The notes under the pieces: model-generated | What the model was told of the DNA's origin: nothing | Database searches by the model: none | The model's input: only the letters and a program-made list of their open reading frames with translations | Shown: piece after piece, positions 46,960-58,574 of the stretch | Layout: each line of letters starts with the position of its first letter | Position numbering within the stretch: the stretch's first letter is position 1 | Translations under genes and position numbers: made by a program | Origin: Phellopilus nigrolimitatus | Taxonomy: Eukaryota; Basidiomycota; Agaricomycetes; Hymenochaetales; Hymenochaetaceae | Length of the DNA: 64,000 bases | NCBI GenBank assembly: GCA_021029095.1 | Contig: JAJOHG010000002.1 | Coordinates: forward strand, 1,116,001 to 1,180,000 | Reading direction: 5' to 3'

Positions 46960-47801
46960 CTCGATGTTTGAAGGTCGTTGTAGGCGTCTGCTTAGCGGGG
47001 TTCTGTTCGCATAAGCATAGAGTTCCTGGACGTAATCGCTCAATACAGACACATGTGGCTCGGGTACTTCACTCTGACCCTTGATTGTTGCTTGTCACCA
47101 TCTCACTCCTGCTGTCATCGTCCATTTTTCTCAATGGAGTGGATGAACAATGATTTCTCTGAATGGCAACCTCGAAAGCTTTCTCAGTCTCTATCTCATC
47201 ATCATGCCACGGCTGCCGCGAGACCCTCGGACCTCCATTCACGACTTCCGACTATCGGCCAGACGAGTTTTGCTGCGAAACAAAGAGGCTTGAGACATGC
47301 TGGGCCCAGGGAAAGGCGCATCGCACATGCGGATAACTCCTAATATTGTTTGCCTTCGCATGCGTCTGTCCTGTCGTTCTTCGCGGTATACGTGTCTTGA
47401 TTGTGGTGCGCAGTAGCCTCAGTTTGTTCTTGCCACGGTGGTTATGAAGCTAACTCACGCATTAGGAAGAGAAGCAGGTACTTTAGTTTATTTCTGCAAA
47501 TCTCGCAGGCTGATATTGCCCGTTCATTTTCTCACTGTCAAGATCTCGTCTCCCGTCGTTATTACACGAGCCTAAGGTCGTCATCCAATTATGTAATGGA
47601 CGCGTCGGTGTGTCGGTCCGAGCTTGACGCCACGGTCGTCACAGTCATAGTTGTGTCACAGACGGGCTCACGTGTCATTGTTTTCCTTCTTGCCGTGCCC
47701 CTCACGGTGTATCATCCGTCCCTTGCCTTCTGACCACCACCACCGCCTGTCCTCTGCTCTCCTTGTTGCCTGCCTTTACCCTCCCTGGCATCTTGCCGTC
47801 T
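46960..47801. promoter_or_regulatory. Divergent promoter region of the Zn2Cys6 gene and the 47802 gene
   Basis: About 840 bases between head-to-head genes. It contains C/T-rich tracts on the right (47690-47760), typical of fungal promoters close to the start codon. No gene supported inside. Confidence 0.5.
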
Positions 47802-50179
47802 ATGGTGGGCACGCCTCAGCTTCCTCTAAAATACCGTCGCAAGGGTGATCCGGACTATCGCGTCTACAGCCCAGATCCGGACATGGCCTACCACTCATCA
47901 ACGTCCTCATTCCATTCCCACTTCAGCTCAGACGATTACCTCTCTCGTTCCCCGGTGCCTTCTTCCTCCTCCATAGCTCCGAGCAGTCCTGTCCGCTCTC
48001 TTCGCACTCCAGAACCACCCTCCTCGCCGTTCGCTGAGCCCTATGTCGCGTCGAGTCCTAGATCGTTCTGGGACGTCGTTTCCAATCATAGCCCGGACTT
48101 CCCGTGTAAAACTCGCTCTTTCAAGTCACCGCCTACCGACTCAGTCTTTAGACGTGAACAATTTTTTCCGCGCCGCAGGAGCTCAAGTGCCAGTGCTCCT
48201 GCACTTGTCTCAGATGTCGATCCGTCAGAGTATTCTGTAGACATCGACCCCTTTCACATTGACGACGAGAGCGCAGATGACTTTTATGAGCCCGGGAAGG
48301 TGTCAATCGCGGATATGAACGATGATTCCGGTATGGGCGTAAGGATTACCAACGTTCGTCATGATGGTGGAGGTGACGTGGTAGATGACGGGAAAGGCTG
48401 GGGCGGAGAAATCGACGTTGCAGCCGTGCTCCTTGACTTGAGCCGTCATGCTCGTATTGCTCCAGCTGAGTCAAAGGCCGTGGATGTCGGAATCAAGTCC
48501 ATCGATCTACCTCCCGTCAAGTCGCAAATCCCACCGAGGCTATCCACACCGTCTTTGTCTGCTTTGGACTCAGCAGTATCGTCGTGCCCGATATCCAATG
48601 CGGTAACTCAAGTCGAGGTCGTATGTGAATTACAGGATGGCGATCAGAGCGTGACATTATCTAATCTCGATAAAATCGAGGAAGATGCAAGTTAATTTCT
48701 TCTTTTTTCAAGCTATCCTTCGAAATTTAACATGGCGATTCTAGCGTTGTCGAAATCTTCCGGATCTTATTGATTCGCCGTCTGGAGTCGGTGTCAATTT
48801 ACCAACAGAATGCGTTGAAGAATCACAAAGTACGATGCTCAATGGATCGTCTAACGATGGACCATTACAGGAAGATGTTATCTTCAACTCCACACCTGCG
48901 ACTACATCCACCGACGTCGCAAATGTCGAAATGATAGCCTCTGGAGATCTTGTGACCTGTAACGAAGTTAAGGTTATCGATGACGTCAAGATCGGCCAAG
49001 CAGAGGTCGACGATAATCTGGTTTCTGGAGCTGATTCCGTTGTGGCTGCAATTTTTTTGGATACACTCACACCACTTTCCTCGCCTATGCTACCTGCGAC
49101 CGAGCTCGCAGACGCTGACGTGACACCGTCTTCGCCTGCCACGAATACGCTTAGTCTTGCTGAATCTTCTTTTCAAAAGCCTTATACGGTATCTTTGGAC
49201 TGGTCACACACTGATAAGGAGAGTTCAAGGCCAGCTTCGCCGATACCCGGTCCGTCGAAATCCCGGTCAACCTCCGCTGATCCAAGCACGCAGGATGAGC
49301 GCAGCACCAGAGTCGCAGAGCAGAAGCCCCGGAAGAGCAAATCGAAACGGGGCTTGTCACAAGCGAAGACCGAAACGGCGGGACAACTTGACACAAAAAA
49401 GGCAAGGAAGAAGCGGTCCCGTCGCCCTAGCATAGACGAGGCACGATCCTTGTCACCTGTTCCCTCCGCGTCGGGCTTTAGCTCAAGGCCGTGTAATAAA
49501 AGAAGCAGGCAAACGATCGTGCACGACGACACGTCTCAACGCCAACTTGAGAGCGATTCGACGAAGACGGCCGATGTGTCATTGCATTCCACCGCAACTC
49601 CGTCCGTTCGCAGCACCTCTCTAGTTCCATCGGATCCAGAAAACCCATTAGCGGACGAATCGGAGACCGCGGACGCTGACTCAAAAGATGAGGTGTGCGG
49701 TTGTCTTATCCAGGCTATGGCTCTTTCGCGCGCATCCTCGATGCCCGCGTCCTCCCTGCTTCGCGAGGTGCTGCGCGAGAACCCTCATTTGGACAGTCAG
49801 CGGACTAAGAAGAGCTGGCTGAGATTAGTGGAAGATGTTCTGAGTGCCCATGAGGTGTTCGGGCGTATTAGGAGGGACGGTTTGGTACGTTCCGAGCGGC
49901 GTCCTGACCCCTATAGTCGTGCTCATTCTAGCGTATGCAGGATGCCGACGATAAGCCCCTTGAAACGCAATGGTTTTACATACCGGAAAACGACCCGGAC
50001 CAGGATCGTGCTGCACTGCTCCGAGAAATGATGCCTAAAAAGCGAAACGCGACGAAGAAACACAAGCAGTACTTCTATAAGCCACTAGGTCTATTTATTT
50101 CCTTTGGAAGGTCAATCTTCACTTATTGACCATTTATGTAGGTAAAATCACGAGATGGGATGCCGAGGACGATGCCTGA
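47802..50179 (+). CDS. Unknown Ser-rich protein with conserved-looking C-terminal module
   Basis: I do not recognise this protein. The first exon (47802 to about 48620-48690) begins MVGTPQLPLKYRRKGDPDYRVYSPD and is Ser/Pro-rich and disordered, followed by acidic sequence. The second large exon (about 48750-49884) contains basic nuclear-localisation-like runs (KPRKSKSKRG, KKARKKRSRRPS). The last 130 residues look folded: helices MPASSLLREVLRENPHLD and WLRLVEDVLSAHEVFGRIRR, then QDADDKPLETQWFYIPENDPDQDRAALLREMMPKKR and HKQYFYKPLGKITRWDAEDDA. This resembles a winged-helix or chromatin-factor tail, but that is a guess. The junction near 48620-48790 is ambiguous (GTATGT, GTGACA or GTTAAT donors), while the last two introns are clear. 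Stop TGA 50177. Confidence 0.75.
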
Positions 50180-50470
50180 ATTTCCAACTTATACTCCACT
50201 CGATGTTTTTTCTTTCCCCTTCAATATTGGTCAGGCCGATTTTTTCCTGATCTTTAATTATTCCTTCGATCTTCGGTCATCCGTACATATGTCACTTCCA
50301 CAAACTCGCACTCCCCTCTGGTGTCTTAATGTGGGTATGTCTTGTAACGGCGCATGTTTCCTTCGAACACTTCGTACTTCATACACCAGTAATGTTATAA
50401 CCTGTATCCCAGCACTTCTATCTTGCTACACAATATTCCGGCACAATGATCATCGTACAACATTAAGATG

Positions 50471-53400
50471 TCATCGCATCGCCCCTAAGCCAAGTTTCGT
50501 ATTCTTTATGATCGCTGCCAGCGGCACGTCCAACCCACCGGATGAGCCAATGCGTTCGCCCTCCGCCCATCCCATGTTCGCAAGCAGCCGGAAGCCGACG
50601 TTGCCCTCGCCGATCTTCGGTGCCTCCTTCCCCACCTCTTCGCCCTCCTTGTGCCTCGGTGGCCCACCTCCCTTCCCCTTTCCTCCCCCGCTGCCCGGGT
50701 TCCCCGGCCTCGTGAACCCCCAGTCGCCGCCGCTGCGAACAATCCGCTCGATCTTCCACTCTTGCACGCGCGCCCCGGAGCGCTTCGTCTTGACCAGTGT
50801 CGTGTAGCGCGCCTCGCCCTTCCCTTTGCTCACGCTCTTCAGGCCGAAGGCGTCCGCAATCTCATGGACCTTCGCGCGCGCCAGCTTGTCCATCGGAGGC
50901 AGCGCCATCTGCTGCGTCGCCCCGGCCAGGAACGTCCGGATCTGGCGCACGAGTGCCTGGACGTCGAATGCTCGGCTCGGCAGCGCTGCCTCCGTCTCCG
51001 CGGCGAGGCGGCTGGCACGCAGCATCGCGTTGATCGCCTTCTTGCCGCCCTTGTGCGGCGCGAACGGGTCGGATGCGGCTTCCACGCGCGCGGCCGCGCG
51101 CTTGCGTTTGTTCTCGGCCTTCTTGGCACGGTCGCCTTCCCATTGGGCTTTCAGCTCCGGTGGAAGGTCTTTGCCGTAGTCACGTTCTAAAGCGCGCTCG
51201 GTCAAACGGTGCAAGAGAAAGGATGTAAATAAATGACCGTACTCTTTTTCGCGGGAGTGACGGTAAATTCACCATCGCGGATTGCATTGAATAAGGCTTT
51301 CCTTTGCTTCCGATCCCGTCCAGACAAAATATCGTCATTCTCGTCAAGTAGATCCTGTAAAAAATACCAGATAAATATCAATAGCATCATATATAGACAA
51401 GATGGTTTACATGGATGCCCTCAAGAAAGCTTTCATCCTGTTCTACCCAAGTGAAGTTCGCATCAAAGTCATCATCGGAGTCGTTAGAGCCGTCATTTGC
51501 AACGGTCTTCTCCCTGCCACGACCCGCTGACAGACGATTTTGGAACGTCGGAGGTCCATCGACTGCAGATGCTTTCATCTTCTTCATCGCGTTCTGTCTC
51601 ACTTTCACCAGGCGAGCCTGGAAGGATCTCTTCGGGGTTTCCTCTTCGTCCGACGAAATTTCGTCGTCATCTTCTTCTTCTCCTTCAGTATCGAAATCCC
51701 CAGGATCTCCAATGAACTCCTCCTGAGCAGCAATTACTGCATCGATTTCATCGTCCTCGTCGCTGCTCGAGGAAGAATCGACATCTTCTAGATCGTCAAT
51801 GCGCTTGTGCTCCATCCCTTCATTGCTCATGCCCTTCGCGAACGTCCGCATGCCTTCTATATCCACGTCAGGATCGAGTTCCATACCACCAAGACTGCTC
51901 GATACTCGCTCTACGTCGGAGTCATCTATGCGATTGTACGAGGGCTTCAAGCTCTCAGCATCTCCCCAGTCGATGTCAGAGCCCTCGCGCCGTTTACTAC
52001 TAAAAGGCGCGTCTTCACGGAGATGTTTCTCCTCGAGCATGGCGCCATAAGTACCAAAGAAGCCCCCCTGCTCCATTTTTATGCGAGCCGACATGCGGTC
52101 CATCTTCGTAATGCGGCGTGAGCGCGGAGAAGCGACGTGCTGTCGGTTTGCCTCAGCCACCTTTGATACCGCACCGAAAGAGAAAGACATTTCATTAAAA
52201 GGATGTTTCGAAGTCGAAGCAACAGGCTGAGTGAAAGGAGAGGGGGGAGGTACTGCGGCATCGTTGTGGTCACCGATACACGGTGTCAGCTTTCCACAAC
52301 GAGGATGAGGCGCGACATAAACAACTTCATCATCATCTGGAAGCTTGCTACCTAGAGGCTCCGTTGAGGGTAAGGTAGACAGGAAGGCAACTTCTTCTCG
52401 AGCGTCTGATGGAGAAACAGGCTTCGGATCGATGACGAATAGAGGCTGAGCTATTGGCTCCTCTTCTAGTTGAACCGCATTGACCTCGATAGAGTGGCTG
52501 ACTGACTCGTTGGCTGTGGCCGCTATCTCTAGTTCTGATTGTTGTTCAACATTAGTCACACTTTCATGAATTTCTGGGGCTTGTACGTCCGCAGGAGGTT
52601 CAGTAACTTGGGGTGTTGTCGCTCCATTTGCAAGTGCATCTCTGATGGCACCGAAAATACTTGCACCTTCATCAACGACCTTCGGTCGAGTCGGTTGCGT
52701 AGCAACACTTGTAGTGGTAGTAGTGCTCTCCATTAGCTTTCCTAGGGAATTGAAATCAACAGTTATGACTGGTTCAGCGTCATTCCCGCCTAAAAGGTCA
52801 TCATCAGGATTATAAAAGAACGACGGCTCGGGTGGTTTCTGATGACTGAAGACGCGAGCGACCTTGTCAGCAGTAGGTACATGCTCTTCAGGTTCTGTAT
52901 CCGTGTATGTCAGGATCAATATCTCAATATCATTAGTAATCACATACCTATGAGCTCCTCAACCTCGAAAATTTCCTCTGGGCGCTGAAATAGCACAGGC
53001 GTCTGCTGTGCAGGAACAAATGTGATGGGTCTGAGATAAGGCCGATCAAGTGCCAAGAGTTTCGACAGTGACATATTTGCGTTGTATTTCGCTCCCAGAC
53101 CTCTGGCCGGTCCTCTGCCATTTCCACGACCTGATGGTGTCGCGCTCCCCGAATCAACGTTTCGTCTCGGTGGCGGGGGCGACCGGTTTCCGGCATCGAA
53201 TGTCCTGTAGTCAAATCCCCGACCGCGACCGCGTCCTCGGCCTCTTCCAAATCCCCTCTGAGCAGGACTGCCACCGCTAACCGTCACTGGGAGGAGTTCA
53301 ACAAGCGCACTTCACCCCGACCGCGTTCAGGACTGGGCCCGACCCGAAGACGTAGTACGCACCATCCGAGTATTGCTGAATATCAACATCGATCAAATCC

Positions 53401-53546
53401 AAGTTCCGGTAAGCTGGGCGCGAGGACTCAGGTCCGCCACGGGCCCCTCTTCCCCGAGGTGAGTTATGTCCTCTCCACGGACGCCCTCTGAACGGCGAAC
53501 CGCGACCGCGACCCCTGTTATTATTTTCATTTCCACGAGGGGCCAT
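50471..53546 (-). CDS. SQS1: R3H and G-patch protein, Sqs1/Pfa1-like
   Basis: The N terminus is rich in Arg-Gly repeats (MAPRGNENNNRGRGRGSPF...RGRGARGG; later GFGRGRGRGRGRGFD). The long middle part is acidic and disordered (52943-51387), with FLEGI-HDLLDENDDILSGRDRKQRKALFNAI. An R3H domain follows (RQIRTFLAGATQQMALPPMDKLARAKVHEIADAFGLKSVSKGKG). The C terminus is a G-patch (NVGFRLLANMGWAEGERIGSSGGLDVPLAAIIKNTKLGLG). R3H plus G-patch with this order matches yeast Sqs1, which stimulates the helicase Prp43 in splicing and ribosome assembly. The start MAPRGNENN at 53546 is preferred to the upstream in-frame ATG at 53702. The first intron uses donor GTGCGT after QQYSD and re-enters at TVSGGSPAQ. 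Confidence 0.9.
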
Positions 53547-54266
53547 GCTCAGTGTTTTTTTGCCCAAGTTCAAATATTTTTCAAGCCAAGCTGATAATGC
53601 AAGCAGTTTCAGCAGGCAGTAGAAAGAAACAAGACTGGCCGCACGCTGCGAGTGCTTGTGCTGTGTCGATGTGCTCAGACGAATATGGCAATTTGATGGC
53701 AATCACTCAGTAACAACGTTATGTAATTAAATAGAATAAATTCACTGGCAGCTGTTTTAAAATTTGGCTCTATAATTATCGTTCCCTCTAGAAGTTTCAA
53801 GACCAAATAAGGCGTTTACTATCCATTGAATCAGTCACGATGAGCATAATGCTGAGCTATAATTTAATAAAGGACAAGCAAAGATACTGTGGATGTATAA
53901 AAATGTGCTATGTAAGTGATCGGCTCCGCTAAAAATGGAAACCCGACTCATGTTCTCCGTTTTAGGCAGCGTCGATCGATTATCGCTGCTGTCGTGCCGA
54001 GTCGGTCATCTTCTCGGCTATGCATTAGTCGACACGTTCGTTTCAAGTCGCTTTAAAATCGCCCCGGGCTCAGACAGTTAGTGCTGGGTTTTCTTCTTCT
54101 TATCTTCCCCTTTCAAATGAGTATTTTCTCGGATTCTATCGACACGGGCGAGTCCTATCTCTTCCCCACCGAAGCTGAGTGATCCGCCGTCGGTATTCTA
54201 TATTGAAATAGTGATAATGATACTATATCAGAATTTAAACCAGGAGGCGAGATAATCGAGTACCTA
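53547..54266. other. Intergenic: SQS1 promoter and methyltransferase 3' flank
   Basis: Both neighbours are on the minus strand. AT-rich between 53700 and 53900. No supported gene or RNA. Confidence 0.5.
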
Positions 54267-55082
54267 TCAAACACGGCAAAGGATCTCGCCGTGCATGAGA
54301 ACGAACCAGGCGTCTTCTTGTGCGCCCCACTTCCGAAACCCCTGTGAGATATAATCCAGCTTGTCCTTGTCGGCGAGTCCGCCGTCTATCGCGCTACGAG
54401 CAAACGACGAGTCGACGGTATGGTCGACCCACATGCTGCTCCACGAGGCGATCTCCTCCGCGGTGCTAAACAGCCAGTTGCTGGCGGAGGACGTGATGCT
54501 GTCCCTCGCAAAGCCGGCTTGTCGTGCCCAGGCATGCAGGCGACGCCCGGCGCTGGGCTCGCCGCCGTTTCCGCGGGCCACGCGTAGATAGAGCTCCTGC
54601 CACTCGGATATGCCCTCGACATCGGGATACCAGGCCATGGTGGAGCAGTCCCCCTCGCGCACAGCGACGATCCCGCCGGGCTTCGTGACGCGGCGCATCT
54701 CGCGCAGCGCCTGGACGGGGTCGCCCACGTACTGCAGCACCTGGTGGGCGTGCACGACGTCGAACGTGTTGTCGGGATACGCGAGCGCCTGGACGTTTCC
54801 GACCTCGAATTTGACGTTGTCCACTCCGTGCTCGGCAGCGTTTGCGCGCGCCTGGTTAAGGACGTCCGAGGCGGGCTCGAGGCCTACGACCTGGCCTTTG
54901 GGCACAAGTTTGGCCAGGTCGATGGTGATAGTGCCAGGACCGCAGCCTACGTCGAGGACGTGCATGTCAGGTTTGAGGGAGTCGAGCAGGTATGCGGCCG
55001 AATTGGCCGCAGTACGCGCCGAGTGAAAGCGCAATACGGAGCTGGGGTGGCCATGAATGTAGACGGCAGGTTTTGAGGACAT
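54267..55082 (-). CDS. Class I SAM-dependent methyltransferase (UbiE/Methyltransf_11 type)
   Basis: Intronless, 271 residues. Motif I is MHVLDVGCGPGTITIDLA (SAM-binding glycines), motif II GQVVGLEPASDVLNQARANA (acidic residue for the ribose), then VKFEVGNVQALAYPDNTFDVVHAHQVLQY (post-I to motif III) and MRRVTKPGGIVAVREGD. The C-terminal half (EWQELYLRVARGNGGEPSAGRRLHAWARQAGF) caps the substrate pocket. It starts MSSKPAVYIHGHPSSVLRFHSARTAANSAAYL. Members act on quinones, sterols or secondary metabolites; the substrate is not evident, and no biosynthetic cluster surrounds it. The coding part is clearly more GC-rich at third positions than the flanks. Confidence 0.9.
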   Translation of the reverse strand: MSSKPAVYIHGHPSSVLRFHSARTAANSAAYLLDSLKPDMHVLDVGCGPGTITIDLAKLVPKGQVVGLEPASDVLNQARANAAEHGVDNVKFEVGNVQALAYPDNTFDVVHAHQVLQYVGDPVQALREMRRVTKPGGIVAVREGDCSTMAWYPDVEGISEWQELYLRVARGNGGEPSAGRRLHAWARQAGFARDSITSSASNWLFSTAEEIASWSSMWVDHTVDSSFARSAIDGGLADKDKLDYISQGFRKWGAQEDAWFVLMHGEILCRV

Positions 55083-55749
55083 GGTAGATATTCAAGTTGT
55101 TCAAGGGTCTGCATGGGAGATCAGGAGTGAATCGATGCATATATGCATCATCGAAGTTACACGGGATACAGGGTCGTTGGAACGGAACAATGTTTTACTC
55201 CTGTCGGCTGCCCAGAAAAGAAGTATTTCTTCGGCCCAGTGCAAGCGGCGTTGCATCACTTGCTTGCCTTTACAAAATTCAGACTCTTCAACGCCCAGCC
55301 TCAATCCCTCACTTATAGCTCTGAGAAGTCAATAATATTATCTTGAGATTTAATATGCATTTGTATAATAGTTTCCTATTTTTCAATAAAAAAGGAACGG
55401 CTGCATTGCAATGCGGCCACATTCAAATATGATACTGTAGTTGAGCTTAACCTTCAAAGAGAAGTTTCTGATTTGCAAGAGTTGCTAAAAGTTTTTCATA
55501 ACTTTACACAAGTTGAACTGCTGAAGTTGCGTGGGAGGCTGTCTACATATGGCACATCCATTTCTTTTAAATTGAGATTTCTGATTTTTCTAACTACATA
55601 GAGTACAGATATGCACCTGCTTTTTCTTAGATTGGCCATGTAAATGAGAAAACCCACATAGTTAATCCCGCTATGATGCTCGACAACAGCAATGGCGCAA
55701 TGGCGAATGGTATGTCACCGCAGGATATCCAATCCCGGCGCTGAAGTAA
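55083..55749. other. Intergenic, methyltransferase promoter and AT-rich spacer
   Basis: AT-rich, particularly 55320-55640. Small open frames occur but none has coding-type third-position bias or a domain. Confidence 0.5.
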
Positions 55750-56153
55750 ATGATGCGCAAGAAGGAGCACCACTCTTCCACAAGAAGCCAAGCTGCCCAT
55801 TCGCACTGGGCGTGATGCGGGCGGCACAGCTCCTGTGTGGTGAAACACAGATCAAGAGCTTACCCGCCCCGGCCCGTCGAGGAGCGGCGGAGTGAGTCTG
55901 GGCGGAAGCCCGCTCATGAAGACGGAGTTGAAGCCGGATATTAAGCTCTCCGCGACGCCCTCGTTCGCGAAGCCCTACAAGGGTACAACCCCGTGTCGTG
56001 CGACCGCCACGACTGGCACTACGACGTCATGAAGTTCAACGCGCACCCAGTGGAGATTGCAAACTGAGCGCAGCCTGTCAAGCTCAACCGCAAGGAGCCG
56101 CAGCGCGAGACCGCGGGGCCGGCACCGACCCCGTGGAACCATGCTTGGCCCTG
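55750..56153 (+). pseudogene. Probable TFIIF alpha-subunit (TFG1/RAP74) N-terminal fragment
   Basis: GC-rich sequence with coding-like third positions but broken frames. In one frame a start MMRKKEHHSS is followed by a stop. In another frame appears SPLMKTELKPDIKLSATPSF. After a frame change near 55980 the text reads YNPVSCDRHDWHYDVMKFNA, HPVEIAN, then a stop, then AQPVKLNRKEPQRET. The block WHYDVMKFNA...AQPVKLNRKEP resembles the N-terminal dimerisation segment of fungal TFIIF alpha. At least one stop and one frameshift interrupt it, and no downstream part of the protein is found, so a truncated duplicate is most likely. The family name comes from recall of short motifs and is moderately sure. 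Confidence 0.5.
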
Positions 56154-57219
56154 ATGATCACTTGTGTAAAAACAAATGTTTCCACTTTTGAGACACTATG
56201 CCGCCCATACGCTGACATTCACAAATGTGCGCTATGTCAAACATTTCGGGTACAGACACAAACGAATGCTGTGTATCACAACGTTTTGACTCTTCCCAGA
56301 CAGCCTTGGATTGATCCTGAGTTTTTCCCGCGAACTTCGCTGACGACGACAGCACGGGATGTCGAACGGAAAGCAATGTATACTCATCTGGATACTGGAT
56401 AGAACGTATAGCAAAGGGAATTGATAACAATGCCGGATTTTTTTTTTTTTTTTTCATTGAGTCGACCCCCAGGAGGCGTGTTGTCTAACGTTATAAGTAG
56501 GCTGTGCGGCTGCGCCGCTGCGGAAAGCGAACACTAGACGGATTGAAGACTCAAGCTCACACGGTGTGACACGAACGCGCAGTCTGAGGCTAAATTTGAG
56601 TTAATTTAGCTACGTCGATCATTGGTTCTTTGTCCAGCTTCTTCTTCTCCATCCTCCTTCTCTCCACTATCACCTTGCCTCGCGACGCTAAAAGTACCCA
56701 CCTTGACTAATGATGCTCTGCTGGTACTCTGCGCGTCTGCTGAATCAAACATCTATAGCATCTTGTCAGCATATTGCATCTTGGATCTTCGAGAGATTGA
56801 ATTCCAGCTGAACCGCGCGCTTGTCGGCAGTCAAACATAGCCCATGCGCCTTGCATCAGCGGCCCGCCAAGAGACGCACTGCTGACAGATCTATAGCAAT
56901 CAGGCCGATTCTCGGGCTTCGAGTGCGGGAAAATAGCTCTCTTTTTCTCACCAACTTCATCGCGCGCAGTTTCATCAAGCGCGGGCTGGGGAAACGTGCC
57001 CGTTTCATTGGCTCGTCCCGAGTGATGGATGCGAGCTATTTTCACATTGGGCGCGTTGCCTGGCCGGTGCAACGCACCTGGTACATGTACAAAAGCCTCA
57101 CTGGGCCCACCAACTTGTTTCTGCACGACTAGTTTGACGACCGCCCTCACCTGTCAACTCAGCTTCCTCCTCCTAACTCGACCCCGCATCTCTCCACACG
57201 GCCCAAACCAAAAAAAAAA
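56154..57219. other. Intergenic upstream of the cupredoxin gene
   Basis: About 1.07 kb. Contains a run of about 18 T at 56439-56456 and a GC-rich inverted motif (GTGCGGCTGCGCCGCTGCGG) near 56504-56523. The sequence just upstream of 57220 ends in an A-rich tract, common before fungal start codons. No gene supported. Confidence 0.5.
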
Positions 57220-58096
57220 ATGCTTTACTCCGTCCTCGCACTCTCGCTCCTGCCCGCGCTCGCGGCCGCCCAGACCGTCCACACCATCGACGTCGGGCAG
57301 GGCGGGCTCCAGTTCTCCCCGTCGACGACCACCGCGAGCAACGGCGACATCATCAACTTCGTCTTCTCCGCCGCGTACGCATCCCAGATCATTAAGCACT
57401 TCTGGCCCTTTGCTGATATGGAGTCGCCTGCAGAGACCACACCGTGACGCAGTCGACGCTCGCGAACCCGTGCACGCCGCTCGACGGCGGGTTCAACAGC
57501 GGCATCGTCAACACCGTCGGCGCGTCGTGGAACCTCACCATCTCGGATGCCACAACCCGTACGTAACGCTCTGCTCACTCCTTCCAGAATGAACCTGACC
57601 TTTCCCCCCATAGCGATCTGGTTCTTCTGCGCCCAGTCGACGCCGATAGTCCACTGCGAGCAAGGAATGGTCGGGTATGCAAACCTACTTCTTCCCATCC
57701 TCCCCCAAATCCGCTTCTGACCATCTGCATTTTCCCGCTTTTCTCCACACAGCGCGATCAACCCGCCGTCCTCCGGCTCCTTCAGCTCCTTCCTCGCCTC
57801 CGCCAAGGCCGCGACGGTCACGGTTCGCACCCCGCGCCCGCCTCCCGTTCCTGCCTCATTCTGACTTCTTTTTCCTCAAATAGCCCTCCATCACTGCCGT
57901 TGCCCTGACTGGCAGCGGCGCGGCAGCCACCGCGACACCGGGCGGCAGCGGCGCTGCCTCTGGCTCTGCGACGTCCCCGAGCGGCACGAGCTCGGGCGCA
58001 CCGGCGAGCACGTCCTCGAGCGCGGCTTACAAGGCGTTCGCGGGCTTCGAGGGCGTCGCCGGCGCACTTGCGCTCCTCGGTGCTGCTCTTTTCTAA
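57220..58096 (+). CDS. Secreted cupredoxin-like, Ser-rich protein with GPI-type tail
   Basis: Signal peptide MLYSVLALSLLPALAAAQ, then a plastocyanin-like domain: VHTIDVGQGGLQFSPSTTTASNGDIINFVFSA, AADHTVTQSTLANPCTPLDG, SWNLTISDATTPIWFFCAQ and STPIVHCEQGMVGAINPP. The copper ligands of type 1 sites (His in DHTVTQS, Cys and His in the FCAQ..HCEQGM loop, Met) are visible. After it a Ser/Thr/Ala/Gly-rich stalk ends in a hydrophobic segment VAGALALLGAALF, as in GPI-anchored proteins. These are common in basidiomycete cell walls and secretomes and are expressed during wood decay, mating or pathogenesis; a function is not established. Introns with consistent phase: after FSA, ATT, GMVG and ATVT. Confidence 0.88.
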
Positions 58097-58574
58097 ACTC
58101 CGAACTGCCTGATAACAGGTTGGCATGTAATGAGGCACCTCGCGCGCATACTGTTGCGATGCTTTTGATAGCGGCCTCTGTTCTTACTTTTCTCTGGTCT
58201 TGATGTTTTAGTATGTATTACAAAATAGGGCTTAGTGCTTAGAGGCCTGATTGGGAGCTATAATATACTATACTTTACACAAATACAATTTGCAGTGAGA
58301 AAAGAACCGAGAAGTTGTATACGGAGAGAAGGCAGGAAGGCAAATAAGCTTTTGGATACGCGTGCGATGGGAGAGCTGGTAATACTGGGAAGAGGGACGA
58401 GACAGTGATGCATACAAATAATAGCAGAAGATTGACCGTGAACATGAGGGTATGATGGAAATAGTCCGTCACTTCGATCCCGCCGCAGGAAGGCATCGCA
58501 GACAAGAAAAAGCGTTCTTTCAACTACCCCCGGCGAGATACCTAGAATGTCCAAGAGAAACAATACTGGCAGAT
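58097..58574. other. Convergent intergenic region
   Basis: Tail-to-tail spacer between the cupredoxin (+) and the kinase (-). AT-rich in 58200-58330. No gene supported. Confidence 0.55.

Noticed and set aside
50651..51190. 179-residue plus-strand open frame
   Set aside because: Antisense to the R3H/G-patch end of the Sqs1-like gene, which has clear domains; this frame has none.
54267..55082. Methyltransferase as part of a secondary-metabolite cluster
   Set aside because: No synthase, P450 or transporter lies nearby.
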